NCBI RefSeq assembly: GCF_019933155.2
Contig: NZ_OK052578.1
Location: 124,001 to 188,000 of the forward strand
Direction: 5' to 3'
From: Metabacillus dongyingensis
GTDB lineage: Bacteria > Bacillota > Bacilli > Bacillales > Bacillaceae
DNA length: 64,000 nt
Part shown: piece after piece, positions 16,895-26,814 of the stretch
Layout of the letters: every line of letters begins with the position of its first letter
How positions within the stretch are numbered: position 1 is the stretch's first letter
Translations under genes and position numbers: made by a program
Notes under the pieces: model-generated
The model's database searches: none
What the model was told of the DNA's origin: nothing
Seen by the model: the letters and a program-made list of their open reading frames with translations, nothing else

Positions 16895-17510
16895 TAATGC
16901 ATATTAAAACATATGTTGTTGTATATGTTATTTTATAAATTATCACATATTTTTTTGCTTAATTCAATACTTTCTAGATTTATTATCAACTTCGGGAATG
17001 CATATATTATTAAGAGGTTTTGTCATCATATAGGTCGCCTTATAAGAAATTAATATTATTTAAATTATTATTAAATACAAAATTAATAATATAATATATT
17101 TCATTTATATTATTAACATATATGTTGATGTATATAATAAACACATTAGCAATAGTGATATTAAAGAATAACTTATCACTAACATTAATTAAGAAATTAT
17201 TGATGTTGGTATCTAAATCAATATTGTTATATTTATAGTTAATAAATAACTTATATATATATCAATAATTATTTTTAATAAATAATTTACCATCATAAAT
17301 AACATTAAATATAATATATAAAATAGAATTATAATTAACATTCAATTGAATATATAATTCAACAATATTATTAATAACAAATTTATATATAAGATAATGT
17401 TATTATTGATTTTATAATCATTGTATTCTTATAAATATATTTATTCATATATGACGATGTATATATTAAAACATATGATAATTAAAACATATATATTAAT
17501 TAATTATTAT
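16895..17510. repeat. AT-rich repeat region upstream of parA (candidate centromere)
   Basis: Over 600 bp of very AT-rich DNA with recurring ACATATGTT, TATATGTTRATGTATATA and TTATTAATAACA motifs. Examples are at about 16908-16935 (two ATATGTT sites 11 nt apart), 17110-17140 and 17440-17490 (four CATATATG-like sites). No gene. Position directly upstream of the partition operon fits a parS/centromere and autoregulatory site (inference). Confidence 0.6.
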
Positions 17511-17660
17511 TCCTTCAGCGCAATTCCCTTAACTCTCAAAATATGACATATTTACCATGATGATATAATCTATCCATTTATTTGAAGGTTCGGTATGGTA
17601 AAAACAGCAGTATATAATCGATTTGTTTAAGAAAAATATAAGTTAAAGGGGATGGGGAGG

Positions 17661-19301
17661 TTGAAGAATAAAATACTAAGCATGACACTGGCCGGAAGCA
17701 TTGCAATTGGATCTTTATCTGTCATTAATATAACGGATTTAGCAGAAGCGAAAAAAGATCCTGAAAAAGCAAAAAATGTGATCGTGCTTGTGATGGATGG
17801 TGTCAGTTCAAGTGCCACCACTTTAGCAAGGTGGTACAAAGGAGAACCTCTTGTCATGGATGAGATTTTAACAGGAGGAGTTCGAACCTATTCGGCTGAA
17901 TCGGCTATCACTGATTCAGCACCAGCTGGAACGGCTATGGCAACTGGGAACAAATCAAATGATAAATTTGTAGGAGTACTTCCAGAAGAAGTGACTTCTC
18001 CTGGTGTGAATCCGAGACTTGCAGACAAAGCTTATAAGCCTGTTGCCAATGTTTTAGAGGGGGCGAAAATAAGCGGTAAAGCAACAGGGATTGTTTCAAC
18101 TTCCGAAATTCAGCATGCTACTCCTGCAGGATTTTCATCCCATGCAGCTCATCGAAGTGAATATGATCACATTGCAGAACAGCAAGTTTATCAGAATATG
18201 AATGTCGTTCTTGGGGGCGGGAAAAATTCTATTACCTTAGGTGAAGGTGAAAAGAATCGAAAAGATGGAGAAAATTTATTAGAGGTCATTGAAAACAGGG
18301 GATATGACTTTGTCGAGACACGCGAAGAATTACTTTCCTCTAAATCCAGCAAACTGTGGGGTGCGTTCGCACCAGCTGAATTGGCTTATGATTTGGACAG
18401 GAAAAAAACTCAGCCAACACAGCCAGCTCTAGCTGAAATGACAGGCAAGGCTATATCAGCGCTTTCAAAAGACAAAGATGGATTCTTCCTGTTTGTTGAA
18501 GGCAGCAAGCCTGACTGGGCAGCTCATGCTAATGACTCAATTGGAATGATCAGTGATATACTTTCGTTTGATGCTGCAGTTAAAGAAGCATTGGAGTTTG
18601 CAAAAAAAGATAAAAATACTATGGTAATTGCCGTATCAGATCACGGAAACAGCGGACTTTCAATTGGAAGCCAGAAAACAACCAAAACCTATCCAAATAC
18701 ACCGGTTTCAGCATATGTAGACCCACTTAAAAAAGCTGTCATGACACTTGAAGGAGCAATGAAGCAATTAAAACCGGACCGGTCAAACTTAGCAGAAGCA
18801 GCTGCACTCTATGGATTAGATAATTTATCAGCAGAAGAATCAATGCTACTAAACGGATCAGCAAACTTGCAAAAAACGTTTGTAGAACTTTTAGCTGCAC
18901 GTGCCAATATCGGGTTTACGACGGGAGGTCATACAGGTGAGGATTTATTTTTATACTCATACGGTCCCGGAAAACCTGAAGGCCTTGTAGAAAACACAGA
19001 TCTTGCACACGCTGTCGCTTCTGCGCTTGGCTTTGATTTGGAGAAACTGGACAAGCAATTATTTATTGATGCTGAGACAGCATTTAAAGCAATTGGAGCA
19101 AATGTGAAAGTTGATGTGTCAAATTCAGAAAATCCGGTGCTTTTAGTTAAAAAAGGGAAAACAACAGCTGAATTCCCTGTTAATAAAAACATTGTAATTA
19201 TTAATGGCAAAGAAATAGAGCTTGATAGTGTGACCGTCCAAACAAATGGGAATTTTTATGTTTCAAAAGCAGCTGTACAACAAGTAAAAAAGACTAAATA
19301 A
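17661..19301 (+). CDS. Exported alkaline phosphatase (PhoA family)
   Basis: About 546 residues. A TTG at 17661 follows AAAGGGG by 9 nt; an ATG at 17652 directly abuts that site. The N-terminus is a signal peptide (basic start, hydrophobic core, cleavage near LAEA-KK). Alkaline phosphatase motifs: the metal-binding Asp in VMDG, the nucleophile Ser in ITDSAPAGTAMATG, EGSKPDWAAHAND, SDHGNSG and TGGHTGED. The C-terminal 70 residues form an extra beta-rich domain (PVNKNIVIINGKEIEL). It releases phosphate from organic esters outside the cell. It stands alone, with a terminator behind it. No Pho box could be assigned confidently. Confidence 0.92.
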   Translation: MKNKILSMTLAGSIAIGSLSVINITDLAEAKKDPEKAKNVIVLVMDGVSSSATTLARWYKGEPLVMDEILTGGVRTYSAESAITDSAPAGTAMATGNKSNDKFVGVLPEEVTSPGVNPRLADKAYKPVANVLEGAKISGKATGIVSTSEIQHATPAGFSSHAAHRSEYDHIAEQQVYQNMNVVLGGGKNSITLGEGEKNRKDGENLLEVIENRGYDFVETREELLSSKSSKLWGAFAPAELAYDLDRKKTQPTQPALAEMTGKAISALSKDKDGFFLFVEGSKPDWAAHANDSIGMISDILSFDAAVKEALEFAKKDKNTMVIAVSDHGNSGLSIGSQKTTKTYPNTPVSAYVDPLKKAVMTLEGAMKQLKPDRSNLAEAAALYGLDNLSAEESMLLNGSANLQKTFVELLAARANIGFTTGGHTGEDLFLYSYGPGKPEGLVENTDLAHAVASALGFDLEKLDKQLFIDAETAFKAIGANVKVDVSNSENPVLLVKKGKTTAEFPVNKNIVIINGKEIELDSVTVQTNGNFYVSKAAVQQVKKTK

Positions 19302-19364
19302 AGAAAAGAAATGGACGTGGATCTGTAAGGACTTAGAAAAACCGAAAAAAATAGCTAAACCAAA

Positions 19365-19400
19365 GAAACAGTCCGATTAGTGTATAAGTTGGACTGTTTC
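19365..19400 (+). terminator. Terminator of the phosphatase gene
   Basis: GAAACAGTCC (19365-19374) pairs with GGACTGTTTC (19391-19400), followed by TATAA rather than a strong T-run. Confidence 0.75.
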
Positions 19401-19647
19401 TATAAGCCACACACCTCGCTTATTAAAACGTTAAAACATCACCTAAATGGAATGTTGGATTGTTTTAAATTTCATTAAGAAATTAAAATAATAATCGGGT
19501 ATTTAATTTAAGTTAATAGACGAGTTTTGTATTATTATCAGTTTTTTTGTTGAAGATATACCATTTTTTACTAAAACACTATTTTTGCTTTCCGAGAAGC
19601 AGCAATATGGATATATTATTGGCTATTAATAATGGGGGAGATAAGGT

Positions 19648-20364
19648 GTGGTTAGTATGTGTGAAATTTATGGTGTAAATCTTTACAAAAGTATAGACAC
19701 TTCAACATTTCAACTATTATTACAGCTATTACCCTTAGAAAAACAGAAAAAAATAAACAAGTTCCTTCATTTTGAGGATGCTCAAAGGGGACTTGTTGCA
19801 GATTTGTTGATTCGATATATAATAGCCAAAAAAGGAATGAGAAATGGTGAATGTCAATTCAATATGAATGATTTCGGAAAACCATTTTTAATGAATTTTC
19901 CAAATTTCGAATTTAACTTAAGTCACTCTGAAGATTGGGTCGTGTGTGCAATAGATACAACTCCAGTTGGGATTGATGTGGAAGCAATTAAACCAATTAA
20001 TCTGGAAGTTGCAAATCACTTTTTTACAGAAAAAGAATGCCATTATATCTTTTCAACTCCTAACTTACAGGAATCTAGATTTTATGAAGTATGGACACTT
20101 AAAGAAAGCTATATAAAAGCAGTCGGGCAGGGCCTTACAATTCCCCTGAATTCATTTTCAATCGTTCACACGAATTCAAGTTATCAACTTGAGTTGGAAT
20201 CAGGGAATTTAGGTGATCATTCTTTTTATTTTAAACAAATGGCACTTGATTCACACTATAAGTTAGCAATTTGTACTCAAAATAATCATTTTCCTTCCAA
20301 TGTGACACATGTTCATTTACAGGATTTAGTCAGTGGATCACTAAAAGGTAATAGTATTTTATAA
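19648..20364 (+). CDS. 4'-phosphopantetheinyl transferase (Sfp type)
   Basis: 238 residues from a GTG with GGGGGAG 7 nt upstream. Diagnostic motifs are present: FNLSHSEDWVVCA near residue 92, the Mg-binding PVGIDVEAI near 108, and WTLKESYIKAVGQGL near 150 (the W-x-x-K-E motif). Such enzymes move the phosphopantetheine arm of CoA onto carrier proteins of non-ribosomal peptide, polyketide or fatty acid synthases. No synthetase lies in the window, so its carrier protein is elsewhere or it serves as a general activator. The upstream 300 bp hold no gene. Confidence 0.92.
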   Translation: MVSMCEIYGVNLYKSIDTSTFQLLLQLLPLEKQKKINKFLHFEDAQRGLVADLLIRYIIAKKGMRNGECQFNMNDFGKPFLMNFPNFEFNLSHSEDWVVCAIDTTPVGIDVEAIKPINLEVANHFFTEKECHYIFSTPNLQESRFYEVWTLKESYIKAVGQGLTIPLNSFSIVHTNSSYQLELESGNLGDHSFYFKQMALDSHYKLAICTQNNHFPSNVTHVHLQDLVSGSLKGNSIL

Positions 20365-20445
20365 CATGCAGGCGGCATTTTGCTTCCTGCATTCATTCTT
20401 TCATCTCCATTTTTACTCTGCAGGTAGGAATGAGTATAAAAAAAG

Positions 20446-20667
20446 TTAAAAATCGGTTCCTTACAAGTATGGATCCTTTTACTTCTTCCTTTTATTGTAG
20501 GGATTCTGCACAGCGTTGTTGCAATGAAGATGCTGAAACAGATTATGAATGTAAAATTCACCTTACCCATTTTATCTGGGATCGATTTATTTATAATCAT
20601 GATGATTGTGTTTTATACAAGTAGAGAGTATACACAGCACGATGGGTTTTTACCTCATAAAAATTAA
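20446..20667 (+). pseudogene. C-terminal remnant of an FtsX/BceB-type ABC transporter permease
   Basis: The open frame reads GSLQVWILLLLPFIVGILHSVV, then MKMLKQIMNVKFTLPIL and a final membrane helix ending in REYTQHDGFLPHKN. This is the last two transmembrane segments of a bacitracin-exporter-type permease. The rest of the gene, about 550 residues, is missing and stops close the frame immediately upstream. It is a recombination leftover. Confidence 0.7.
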
Positions 20668-20685
20668 ATTTACAGTGGTCAAATA

Positions 20686-20830
20686 CTATTCAGAATGGGT
20701 TACGTTTGAAACAAATTTAAAAGCATTATCAGAAATACGTAGGTGCATGAAAGTTCCTCCATATTTGTAACCCCACGAATCTCCAAGTGAATGGGCAATA
20801 TGGTTTGAAAAACTTTTCCCAGGGCAAAGA
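20686..20830 (-). pseudogene. Unidentified C-terminal fragment on the minus strand
   Basis: A frame reading HIAHSLGDSWGYKYGGTFMH and ending in a stop at 20686 has protein-like composition but no start or ribosome site. I do not recognise the family. It may be the tail of a deleted gene. Confidence 0.3.
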
Positions 20831-20917
20831 TGTCTACAGAAAGTTACTTACAGGAGTCGATTAAAAGAATATGAAAATGAAGATACCTTCTTTCAAAACA
20901 AAGTTCCGGAGAAGACG

Positions 20918-22015
20918 ATGAATTTTAGAAATAATAAAATCAGTAGCCACCAACTCACTTTACTAATCATTGTATACATCATTGGGGATGCCATCTTAGT
21001 ATTGCCGTCGATTACCGCTAGTGAAGCTAAACAGGACGCCTGGATTGCAGCCATTTTCAGCGTGACTATCGGGATGATTATCGTTTTATTCTATTATGCT
21101 GTCAGCAGGCTTTATCCTGATTTAACGCTGGTTGAATACAGCAAAAAAATTCTTGGTAAATGGCCGGGAATGTTCGTTTCCCTCTTGTTTTTATCCTACA
21201 CCTTTTTATATTCAGCAGTGGCCTTAAGGGAAATCGGGGATTTCATGACCACTCAAATTATGCCGGATACCCCTATCCAGTCCATTCTTATCCTTTTTGC
21301 GATAATCGTTTTTATGGCTACCCGCCTTGGACTAGAAACCATAGCACGTAGTGCAGAAATTATGTTCCCTTGTGTTTTTCTGTTATTGTTAATTCTTGTC
21401 ATTTCACTAATTCCACAAATGAAGTTCGAAAACGTCCAACCGATTATGGAAGGGGGTTTTAAACCGATTGCCCGTGCTTCTCTAACATTTATTACATATC
21501 CTTTTGTAGAACTCGTTTTATTTCTGATGTTTTTCCCTTATGTCAATGAAAAAAAAAGAATAAAAAAAAGTCTTTTTGCCGGAGCATTTTTAGGGGGACT
21601 CGTTTTGATTATAGTTACAACTTTATCTATTCTTGTTCTTGGTGCAGATCAAACCGCAAATCAACAGTATCCGAGCTACAAATTGGCTAGGAAAATCAAT
21701 ATAGCTAATTTCTTTACAAGGGTAGAGGCAATACTTGCAATAATATGGTTTATTACCATTTTCTTTAGACTCACTATTTCTTTTTATATTACATGTTTTG
21801 GTTTAGCACAAACATTGAATCTTAAAGAATACAGTCAGCTAGTTTACCCACTAGGGATGATTATGATTGTCTTGTCACTCATTATTTCACCGAATATTGT
21901 TTCTATTAGCAATCTGAATGCCATTTGGCCGTTCTTTGATTTTACGTATGGTATATTGTTGCCGTTGCTGCTGGTTTGTATAGCTTTGGTTCGGAGAAGA
22001 TTCAAATGGTTGTAA
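20918..22015 (+). CDS. Orphan spore germination permease (GerAB/GerKB/YndE family)
   Basis: 365 residues with about ten hydrophobic segments. The N-terminus ISSHQLTLLIIVYIIGDAIL fits the APC-superfamily GerAB family, which form the membrane-embedded ligand-binding subunit of germinant receptors. GGAG lies 6 nt before the ATG. GerA and GerC partners are not adjacent: upstream are gene fragments and downstream a terminator, so it may work with subunits from the two complete ger operons in this window or be a survivor of a lost operon. Confidence 0.85.
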   Translation: MNFRNNKISSHQLTLLIIVYIIGDAILVLPSITASEAKQDAWIAAIFSVTIGMIIVLFYYAVSRLYPDLTLVEYSKKILGKWPGMFVSLLFLSYTFLYSAVALREIGDFMTTQIMPDTPIQSILILFAIIVFMATRLGLETIARSAEIMFPCVFLLLLILVISLIPQMKFENVQPIMEGGFKPIARASLTFITYPFVELVLFLMFFPYVNEKKRIKKSLFAGAFLGGLVLIIVTTLSILVLGADQTANQQYPSYKLARKINIANFFTRVEAILAIIWFITIFFRLTISFYITCFGLAQTLNLKEYSQLVYPLGMIMIVLSLIISPNIVSISNLNAIWPFFDFTYGILLPLLLVCIALVRRRFKWL

Positions 22016-22279
22016 CCCCTAGGAAGGTTGTTCTTCTTATGAAATGAAGGTAGAGAGATTAACGTCATTAGAACAACTAAATAGTACAGAGCAAATCTTT
22101 TTGGCGTTTCTGAAATGCGGGTAGTGTAATTATAGAGTTTCTGTTTTTCCATTACTCACAATCAGGGGATTTCCTGAAATATCCATGCAGAGTGAACGTT
22201 ATGTTCCAGGACGATCTCCAACAATCGAGAATTTTTAAGAAGTGCGATTCACATTTATACAGGGATGAAAAATTAAAAG

Positions 22280-22316
22280 AAACCTAGGTGATTTCGACAT
22301 CTGCCTAGGTTTTTTA
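22280..22316 (+). terminator. Terminator after the orphan ger gene
   Basis: AAACCTAGG (22280-22288) pairs with CCTAGGTTT (22304-22312), followed by a T-run. Confidence 0.88.
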
Positions 22317-22319
22317 AAA

Positions 22320-22460
22320 TTATATTCCAAGTGCTTTTTTTCGTAGCAGGAACAACGATACCATCTACAGACAGGTTTTTGGATTTTTGGAAAGAACGAA
22401 CTGCTTTTTCTGTGTTAGAACCAAATACCCCGTCTACACCGAGATATGAGCAAAGGTTGG
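22320..22460 (-). pseudogene. Remnant of a peptidoglycan-binding domain protein
   Basis: A minus-strand frame reads SYLGVDGVFGSNTEKAVRSF and continues NLSVDGIVVPATKKALGI to a stop. This is the PG_binding_1 repeat found at the end of cell-wall hydrolases. Only the last half-domain is left, without a start. Confidence 0.75.
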
Positions 22461-22573
22461 TTTTTTCCGTACTTCTTAAAATTACGATTATACGATTTAC
22501 AATGTTAAAAAAGGAATCTACTCCTCAATAATGAATGTTAAAAAGGAAGCTATTTAAGAAAAGAGGAACTTAT

Positions 22574-23119
22574 GTGAATCGTAACATGATCAAGATAAAT
22601 TTCTTAATTACAGGTACATGCGGAGCAGGGAAAACGACACTCGTTCAAGAGTTAAAAAAGAGACAGCTGAACAATTTCATCGTATATGATTTTGACGACT
22701 GTGGTGTTCCAGATGGAGCAGATGTGACATGGAGAAAAAAAGCTACGAGGAACTGGTTAAAAACCTTAAAAGAAAGTAACAGCAAAGGATATCACACCAT
22801 TTTATGTGGTGGATCTGTGCCACCTGAAGTGTTGGAGTGTCCAGAATATGAAGAGTCTCTGAACATTCACTTTGGATTTATTAAAGCGAGTGATGCACTT
22901 GTGAAGGAAAGACTTCAGGAGCGAAACTGGGACATAAAACAAATAGAAGACAACATAAACTGGGCTATATGTCTGGAGAGGTTTGTAAAAATACAACCTA
23001 ATCATTTTTTGTTAGATAGCACAGTGAATACTCCTGAACAGGTTGCTGATTCAGCCTTAGACTACATTAACAAAGTATGCTCAAATCCATTGATCCTTTC
23101 TTCCGAAATCGAAGATTAA
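22574..23119 (+). CDS. P-loop NTPase, nucleoside/adenylate kinase-like
   Basis: 181 residues from a GTG at 22574 with AGAGGAAC upstream; a longer in-frame ATG lacks a site. The P-loop is TGTCGAGKTT at about 13-22, followed by YDFDDCGVPDG, a CGGSVPPEV segment and a lid-like ALVKERLQERNWD. The fold is an AAA_18/ADK-like small kinase. Similar single proteins occur in Bacillus genomes without assigned substrates. It lies between a wall-protein remnant and an IS4 remnant, so context gives no help. Confidence 0.75.
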   Translation: MNRNMIKINFLITGTCGAGKTTLVQELKKRQLNNFIVYDFDDCGVPDGADVTWRKKATRNWLKTLKESNSKGYHTILCGGSVPPEVLECPEYEESLNIHFGFIKASDALVKERLQERNWDIKQIEDNINWAICLERFVKIQPNHFLLDSTVNTPEQVADSALDYINKVCSNPLILSSEIED

Positions 23120-23562
23120 ATTAAATTGGCAGAAAGAAATATGTTTTCTTGTTCCACAATCGTGCGCAATTCTGCAGCAAGAAGTTGACGTTTTGAATTT
23201 CTTTTGCTTGATAACCGTTATTTAGACTGAATTTTTGGAGTTCATCCCTATGGTAAGAGGATATAAGAAAACGTTTCTTATAATATTGACCTGTCTCTAA
23301 TCACAGCCGTCTTCTTTACTAGATGTTCACGTCAAAAAGCTTCAACTGATGAAGCGCTTTCAGCATTAGGAATATTTACTTGTGTCGGCTAAAAGACACG
23401 TTTAAATACTGTACTTTTGAAAGTCTTTCCTTGAACTCAAGCGGCTCAAGGGATACAGCTTATTATACCTTTTCAAGGCGTTGTGCAAAAACACCCTTAT
23501 TCAGTTACCCCTGTTAGGGATGCATAAAACGCTTTTTTTATAAACCTGTCTGTTTTTTTCAC
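23120..23562. other. Decayed DNA ahead of the IS4 remnant
   Basis: Stop-rich sequence without a gene; it occupies the place where the N-terminal half of the IS4 transposase would lie. Short frames cannot be assembled into a recognisable protein. Confidence 0.4.
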
Positions 23563-24138
23563 ATTGAGCCTATCGGTGATCAAACGCAAACACGGCTGAA
23601 AAACCAAGCGATACGTGAAAAGAAGAAAGGTATTGTCATGAAGAATAAAAGTAAACATTTAATGGGCATGAATGTATATATCACAAACACGTCGCTAGAA
23701 GAAGTACCGACGAATTATGTGCATTCATTGTATTCACTTCGTTGGCAGATTGAGATTTTATTTAAAACGTGGGAGTCATTCTTTGAAATTGATGAATGTA
23801 AGAATATTAAAAGAGAACGCCTAGAGTGCCATTTATATGGATAACTCCTTGGCATTCTCCTCTGTTCTTCTACGATGTTTCAAATGCGACAGCTTCTACT
23901 AGAAAAGAAAAAGCAGGAGTTGAGTGAACACAAACCGATTTATATGATTAAAGATTACTTTCCGTTACTGTTTCAAGCGATAGCAGTTGGCACAGAAGAA
24001 CTTTTAAAAATTCTGCATCGCCTTTATCAGCTACTCAAAAAGAACGGTCGTAAATGTCATCGGTACAAGAAAATGACCGTCTTTGATATTCTAGGGGGTG
24101 TGTATGAAACGAAGGTGAAGCATAGACACGCTGCCTAG
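23563..24138 (+). pseudogene. IS4-family (IS231-like) transposase, C-terminal half with in-frame stop
   Basis: The frame reads EPIGDQTQTRLKNQAIREKK, then VYITNTSLEEVP, YSLRWQIEILFKTW and, after an in-frame TAA at 23842, continues LLGILLCSS to [14 protein letters not shown]. This is the C-terminal DDE region of IS231-type transposases. The YREK signature is Tyr-x2-Arg-x3-Glu, but the final Lys appears to be Glu (TWESFF). The N-terminal half is missing. Three kinds of damage make it inactive. Confidence 0.85.
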
Positions 24139-24447
24139 CAAAAAAATCGCGTTTTAATAGGCTTCTTTGGCATGCCTACTTTTCCATCGCTCGCTAATTT
24201 TAAAACAAGGATCATTACGTATCTAGTAATTTAGGTTGTTAGCTTAATGGGTTACGCTACCCCTTAAATAATTTTTTTTGTATGTGGTTATGTTAGCTAT
24301 AGACTAGTATTTTTATAAATTAACTAAGAATAATATTTACTTTTTTAGCCCTTCCTAATAACCTTTTTAGGAAAGGCTTTTTATTTACAACTAAACATCG
24401 ATGTATTAAAAAGATATGTCATTTAAAATAAAGCGTGCAACCTATTC
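24139..24447. other. Intergenic region before malK
   Basis: No gene. A CCTTCCTAATAACCTTTTTAGGAAAGG hairpin-like stretch followed by T-rich DNA lies near 24349-24380 and can act as a terminator. The remainder is promoter-type DNA for the malate operon. Confidence 0.45.
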
Positions 24448-24468
24448 ATGATTCATAGGAGTGATCAC

Positions 24469-26073
24469 TTGTCAAAACAAAAATATAAGCTAAGTACCAT
24501 CATCATTATCTTTGTATGCATAGTTGTTCTTCTATCATTGCTGTTTACTGATTTATTAATTAGTCAAACAGTAAGTGATACGATTCGTAACAACCAAGAA
24601 GAAAAAGCAAAGATTGTATCAAGAACAGTTGCCCAATCTGATATCGTTAAAAATGGATTAGAGAATGGAGAACAGAATGCAGGAGCGTTCCAACAATATA
24701 CGGTCGATATTCAACAAGCTACTGATGTTCTTTTTATCGTGGTTATGGATATGAACGGAATTAGAAAATCTCATCCTAATCCAGAAATGATAGGAAAAAG
24801 CTTTGTTGGTGGAGATGAAAAGGCCGTATTAAAGGGGGAAGAACATATCTCGTTATCTAAAGGGACACTGGGACAATCATTACGTGCATTCACTCCTATC
24901 TACGGCGCTGATAATGAACAGATTGGAGCCGTCGCAGTAGGGATATCTCTTAATAATGTTGAACAAGCTCTAGAAAAGGGGCATCATAATATTATCTTTG
25001 GTTCAATCATAGGTATTTTAGTTGGTGTATTAGGAGCGGTTATTATAGCAAGGTACATAAAAAAGATATTATTTGGATTAGAGCCATTTGAGATTGCCAA
25101 AATTCATGAAGAAAGAGATACAATGCTACAATCTGTACACGAAGGGATTATTGCAGTTGATAAAGACTCAACGATAACACTTGTAAATAAGTCAGCTTTA
25201 CGAATCTTTATGAATTCTGGCTTGCCAGACAATCCTATTGGTATGAAATTAACAGAGTATATGCCATATTCAAAATTAGATCGGGCGTTAAAAACAGGTA
25301 AGCCCGAACAGGATGAAGAGTTAACTTTTAATGGTGTATCAATTTTAGTTAATAGTGTTCCTCTGATCGTAAACCAAGAAATAGTCGGAGCAATCTCAAC
25401 ATTTAGGGAAAAAACTGAGGTTCATCAATTAGCAGAACAATTAACAGGTGTTCGGATATATGCTGAAGCTTTGCGTGCCCAGTCACATGAGTTTATGAAT
25501 CGGCTTCATGTTATTCTTGGAATGGTTAAAATGGGATTTTATGATGAGTTAACAAATTTTATAAATGAAGTTGTTAATCATCGCGTAAATGAAGTTGGTT
25601 ATGTTACGAAGAATATTAAAGATCCTGCTCTTGCAGGATTTATTATGGGGAAGCTTAGCTTTGCTAGAGAAAATCAGGTGAAGATGATTATAGATAATGA
25701 GACAGTCATTCCAGCACCTAAAGGGACTAATGTTACCCATGAATTAATTACAATTGTTGGAAATTTAATAGATAATGCGATAGAAGCTATGGATGGTATG
25801 AAGGAAAAGAAACTACAGTTAAAATTAAACTATTATAAACATCAACTTCAAATTAAAGTCCGTGACTCAGGTCCAGGTCTTAAAAATGAGCAGTTTCCTC
25901 ATATATTTAAAAAAGGGTACTCAACAAAAGAATCAAATCGTGGTTACGGACTATATTTAGTGAGTAAAAGTATAGAAAGTTTAGGAGGAACAATTCAACT
26001 AAACTTAAGCGTTGAAAACGGGACAGAATTTATTATTCAAGTTCCTTACGAGGTAGAGGAGGAAAACGAATGA
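24469..26073 (+). CDS. malK: Malate sensor histidine kinase MalK (CitA/DcuS family)
   Basis: 534 residues from a TTG at 24469 with AGGAG 8 nt upstream. The order is TM1 (about 10-33), extracellular PAS-like sensor with FIVVMDMNGIRKSHPNPEMIGK, TM2 (about 175-200), cytoplasmic PAS (HEGIIAVDKDSTITLVN), the histidine region RAQSHEFMNRLHVILGM with the phospho-His, and an ATPase domain with NLIDNAIEAMD, DSGPG and GYGLYLV boxes. It senses C4-dicarboxylates such as malate. The stop overlaps the response regulator start (ATGA), and a malate transporter and malic enzyme follow, as in the yufL-yufM-yufR region of B. subtilis. Confidence 0.92.
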   Translation: MSKQKYKLSTIIIIFVCIVVLLSLLFTDLLISQTVSDTIRNNQEEKAKIVSRTVAQSDIVKNGLENGEQNAGAFQQYTVDIQQATDVLFIVVMDMNGIRKSHPNPEMIGKSFVGGDEKAVLKGEEHISLSKGTLGQSLRAFTPIYGADNEQIGAVAVGISLNNVEQALEKGHHNIIFGSIIGILVGVLGAVIIARYIKKILFGLEPFEIAKIHEERDTMLQSVHEGIIAVDKDSTITLVNKSALRIFMNSGLPDNPIGMKLTEYMPYSKLDRALKTGKPEQDEELTFNGVSILVNSVPLIVNQEIVGAISTFREKTEVHQLAEQLTGVRIYAEALRAQSHEFMNRLHVILGMVKMGFYDELTNFINEVVNHRVNEVGYVTKNIKDPALAGFIMGKLSFARENQVKMIIDNETVIPAPKGTNVTHELITIVGNLIDNAIEAMDGMKEKKLQLKLNYYKHQLQIKVRDSGPGLKNEQFPHIFKKGYSTKESNRGYGLYLVSKSIESLGGTIQLNLSVENGTEFIIQVPYEVEEENE

Positions 26074-26786
26074 TAAACGTTCTAATTGTAGAGGATGACC
26101 CGATGGTTGCAGAGTTTAATAAACGATATCTGAAGGAAATAGATGGTTTCTTTTTAGTGGGTGTAGCACATTCTGTTAATGAAGCGACAAAAATCATCAA
26201 TAGCAAAAAGGTAGATCTAATGCTTTTAGACGTTTACATGCCAGGAGAAAATGGGTTAACTCTATTAAGTAAAATTAGAGAAGAAAAAAGAGAATTAGAC
26301 GTCATTCTAATTACAGCGGCCTCTGACGTAGATAAAATTTTGACAGCACTAAGATATGGAGCAGTGGATTATTTAATTAAACCATTTGAATTTGAGAGAT
26401 TTCAACAGGCACTTACATCTTACCAAAATAAACACCTATATCTAAATCAACAAAGTAAAATGAAACAGAAGGATTTAGACGAACTCTTACTAGCCAAACA
26501 AAATGAATACGCTGTAGCTGAACCATTAAAGCCTCTGCCAAAAGGATTATCAAGAAAGACTTTAAATACAGTTTTTGATGCTGTTAAAAGGCAAGGGAAT
26601 ACTCCATTTTCTACAGATGAAATTGCAGAAGTAACAGATATATCGAGAGTTTCAATTAGGAAGTATTTAAAATTCTTAAATGATATTTATGTAATTGATA
26701 AGACATTAACATATGGAATAGGTAGACCTCTTTATTCTTATATGTATAATGAGTCGAACCGATCTGCACTTGATAAATATGAATAA
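26070..26786 (+). CDS. malR: Response regulator MalR
   Basis: 238 residues. The receiver domain has VEDDP at 7-11, phospho-acceptor Asp54 (LLDVYMPGENG), Thr/Ala in ITAAS and Lys104 (LIKPFEF). The C-terminal part (about 155-230) contains a helix-turn-helix (FSTDEIAEVTDISRVSIRKY) of the CitB/DcuR/MalR type. It overlaps malK by 4 nt, so the two are translationally coupled. Expected targets are maeN just downstream and possibly the malic enzyme gene; direct repeats with 20-nt period lie in the intergenic region before maeN. Confidence 0.93.
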   Translation: MINVLIVEDDPMVAEFNKRYLKEIDGFFLVGVAHSVNEATKIINSKKVDLMLLDVYMPGENGLTLLSKIREEKRELDVILITAASDVDKILTALRYGAVDYLIKPFEFERFQQALTSYQNKHLYLNQQSKMKQKDLDELLLAKQNEYAVAEPLKPLPKGLSRKTLNTVFDAVKRQGNTPFSTDEIAEVTDISRVSIRKYLKFLNDIYVIDKTLTYGIGRPLYSYMYNESNRSALDKYE

Positions 26787-26788
26787 CT

Positions 26789-26814
26789 AAAAAGCAGCCT
26801 AGGTTGCTTTTTTT
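26789..26814 (+). terminator. Terminator between malR and maeN
   Basis: AAAGCA/TGCTTT arms with a partially paired inner GCCTAGG and a T-run. It separates the regulator genes from the transporter gene. Confidence 0.8.
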
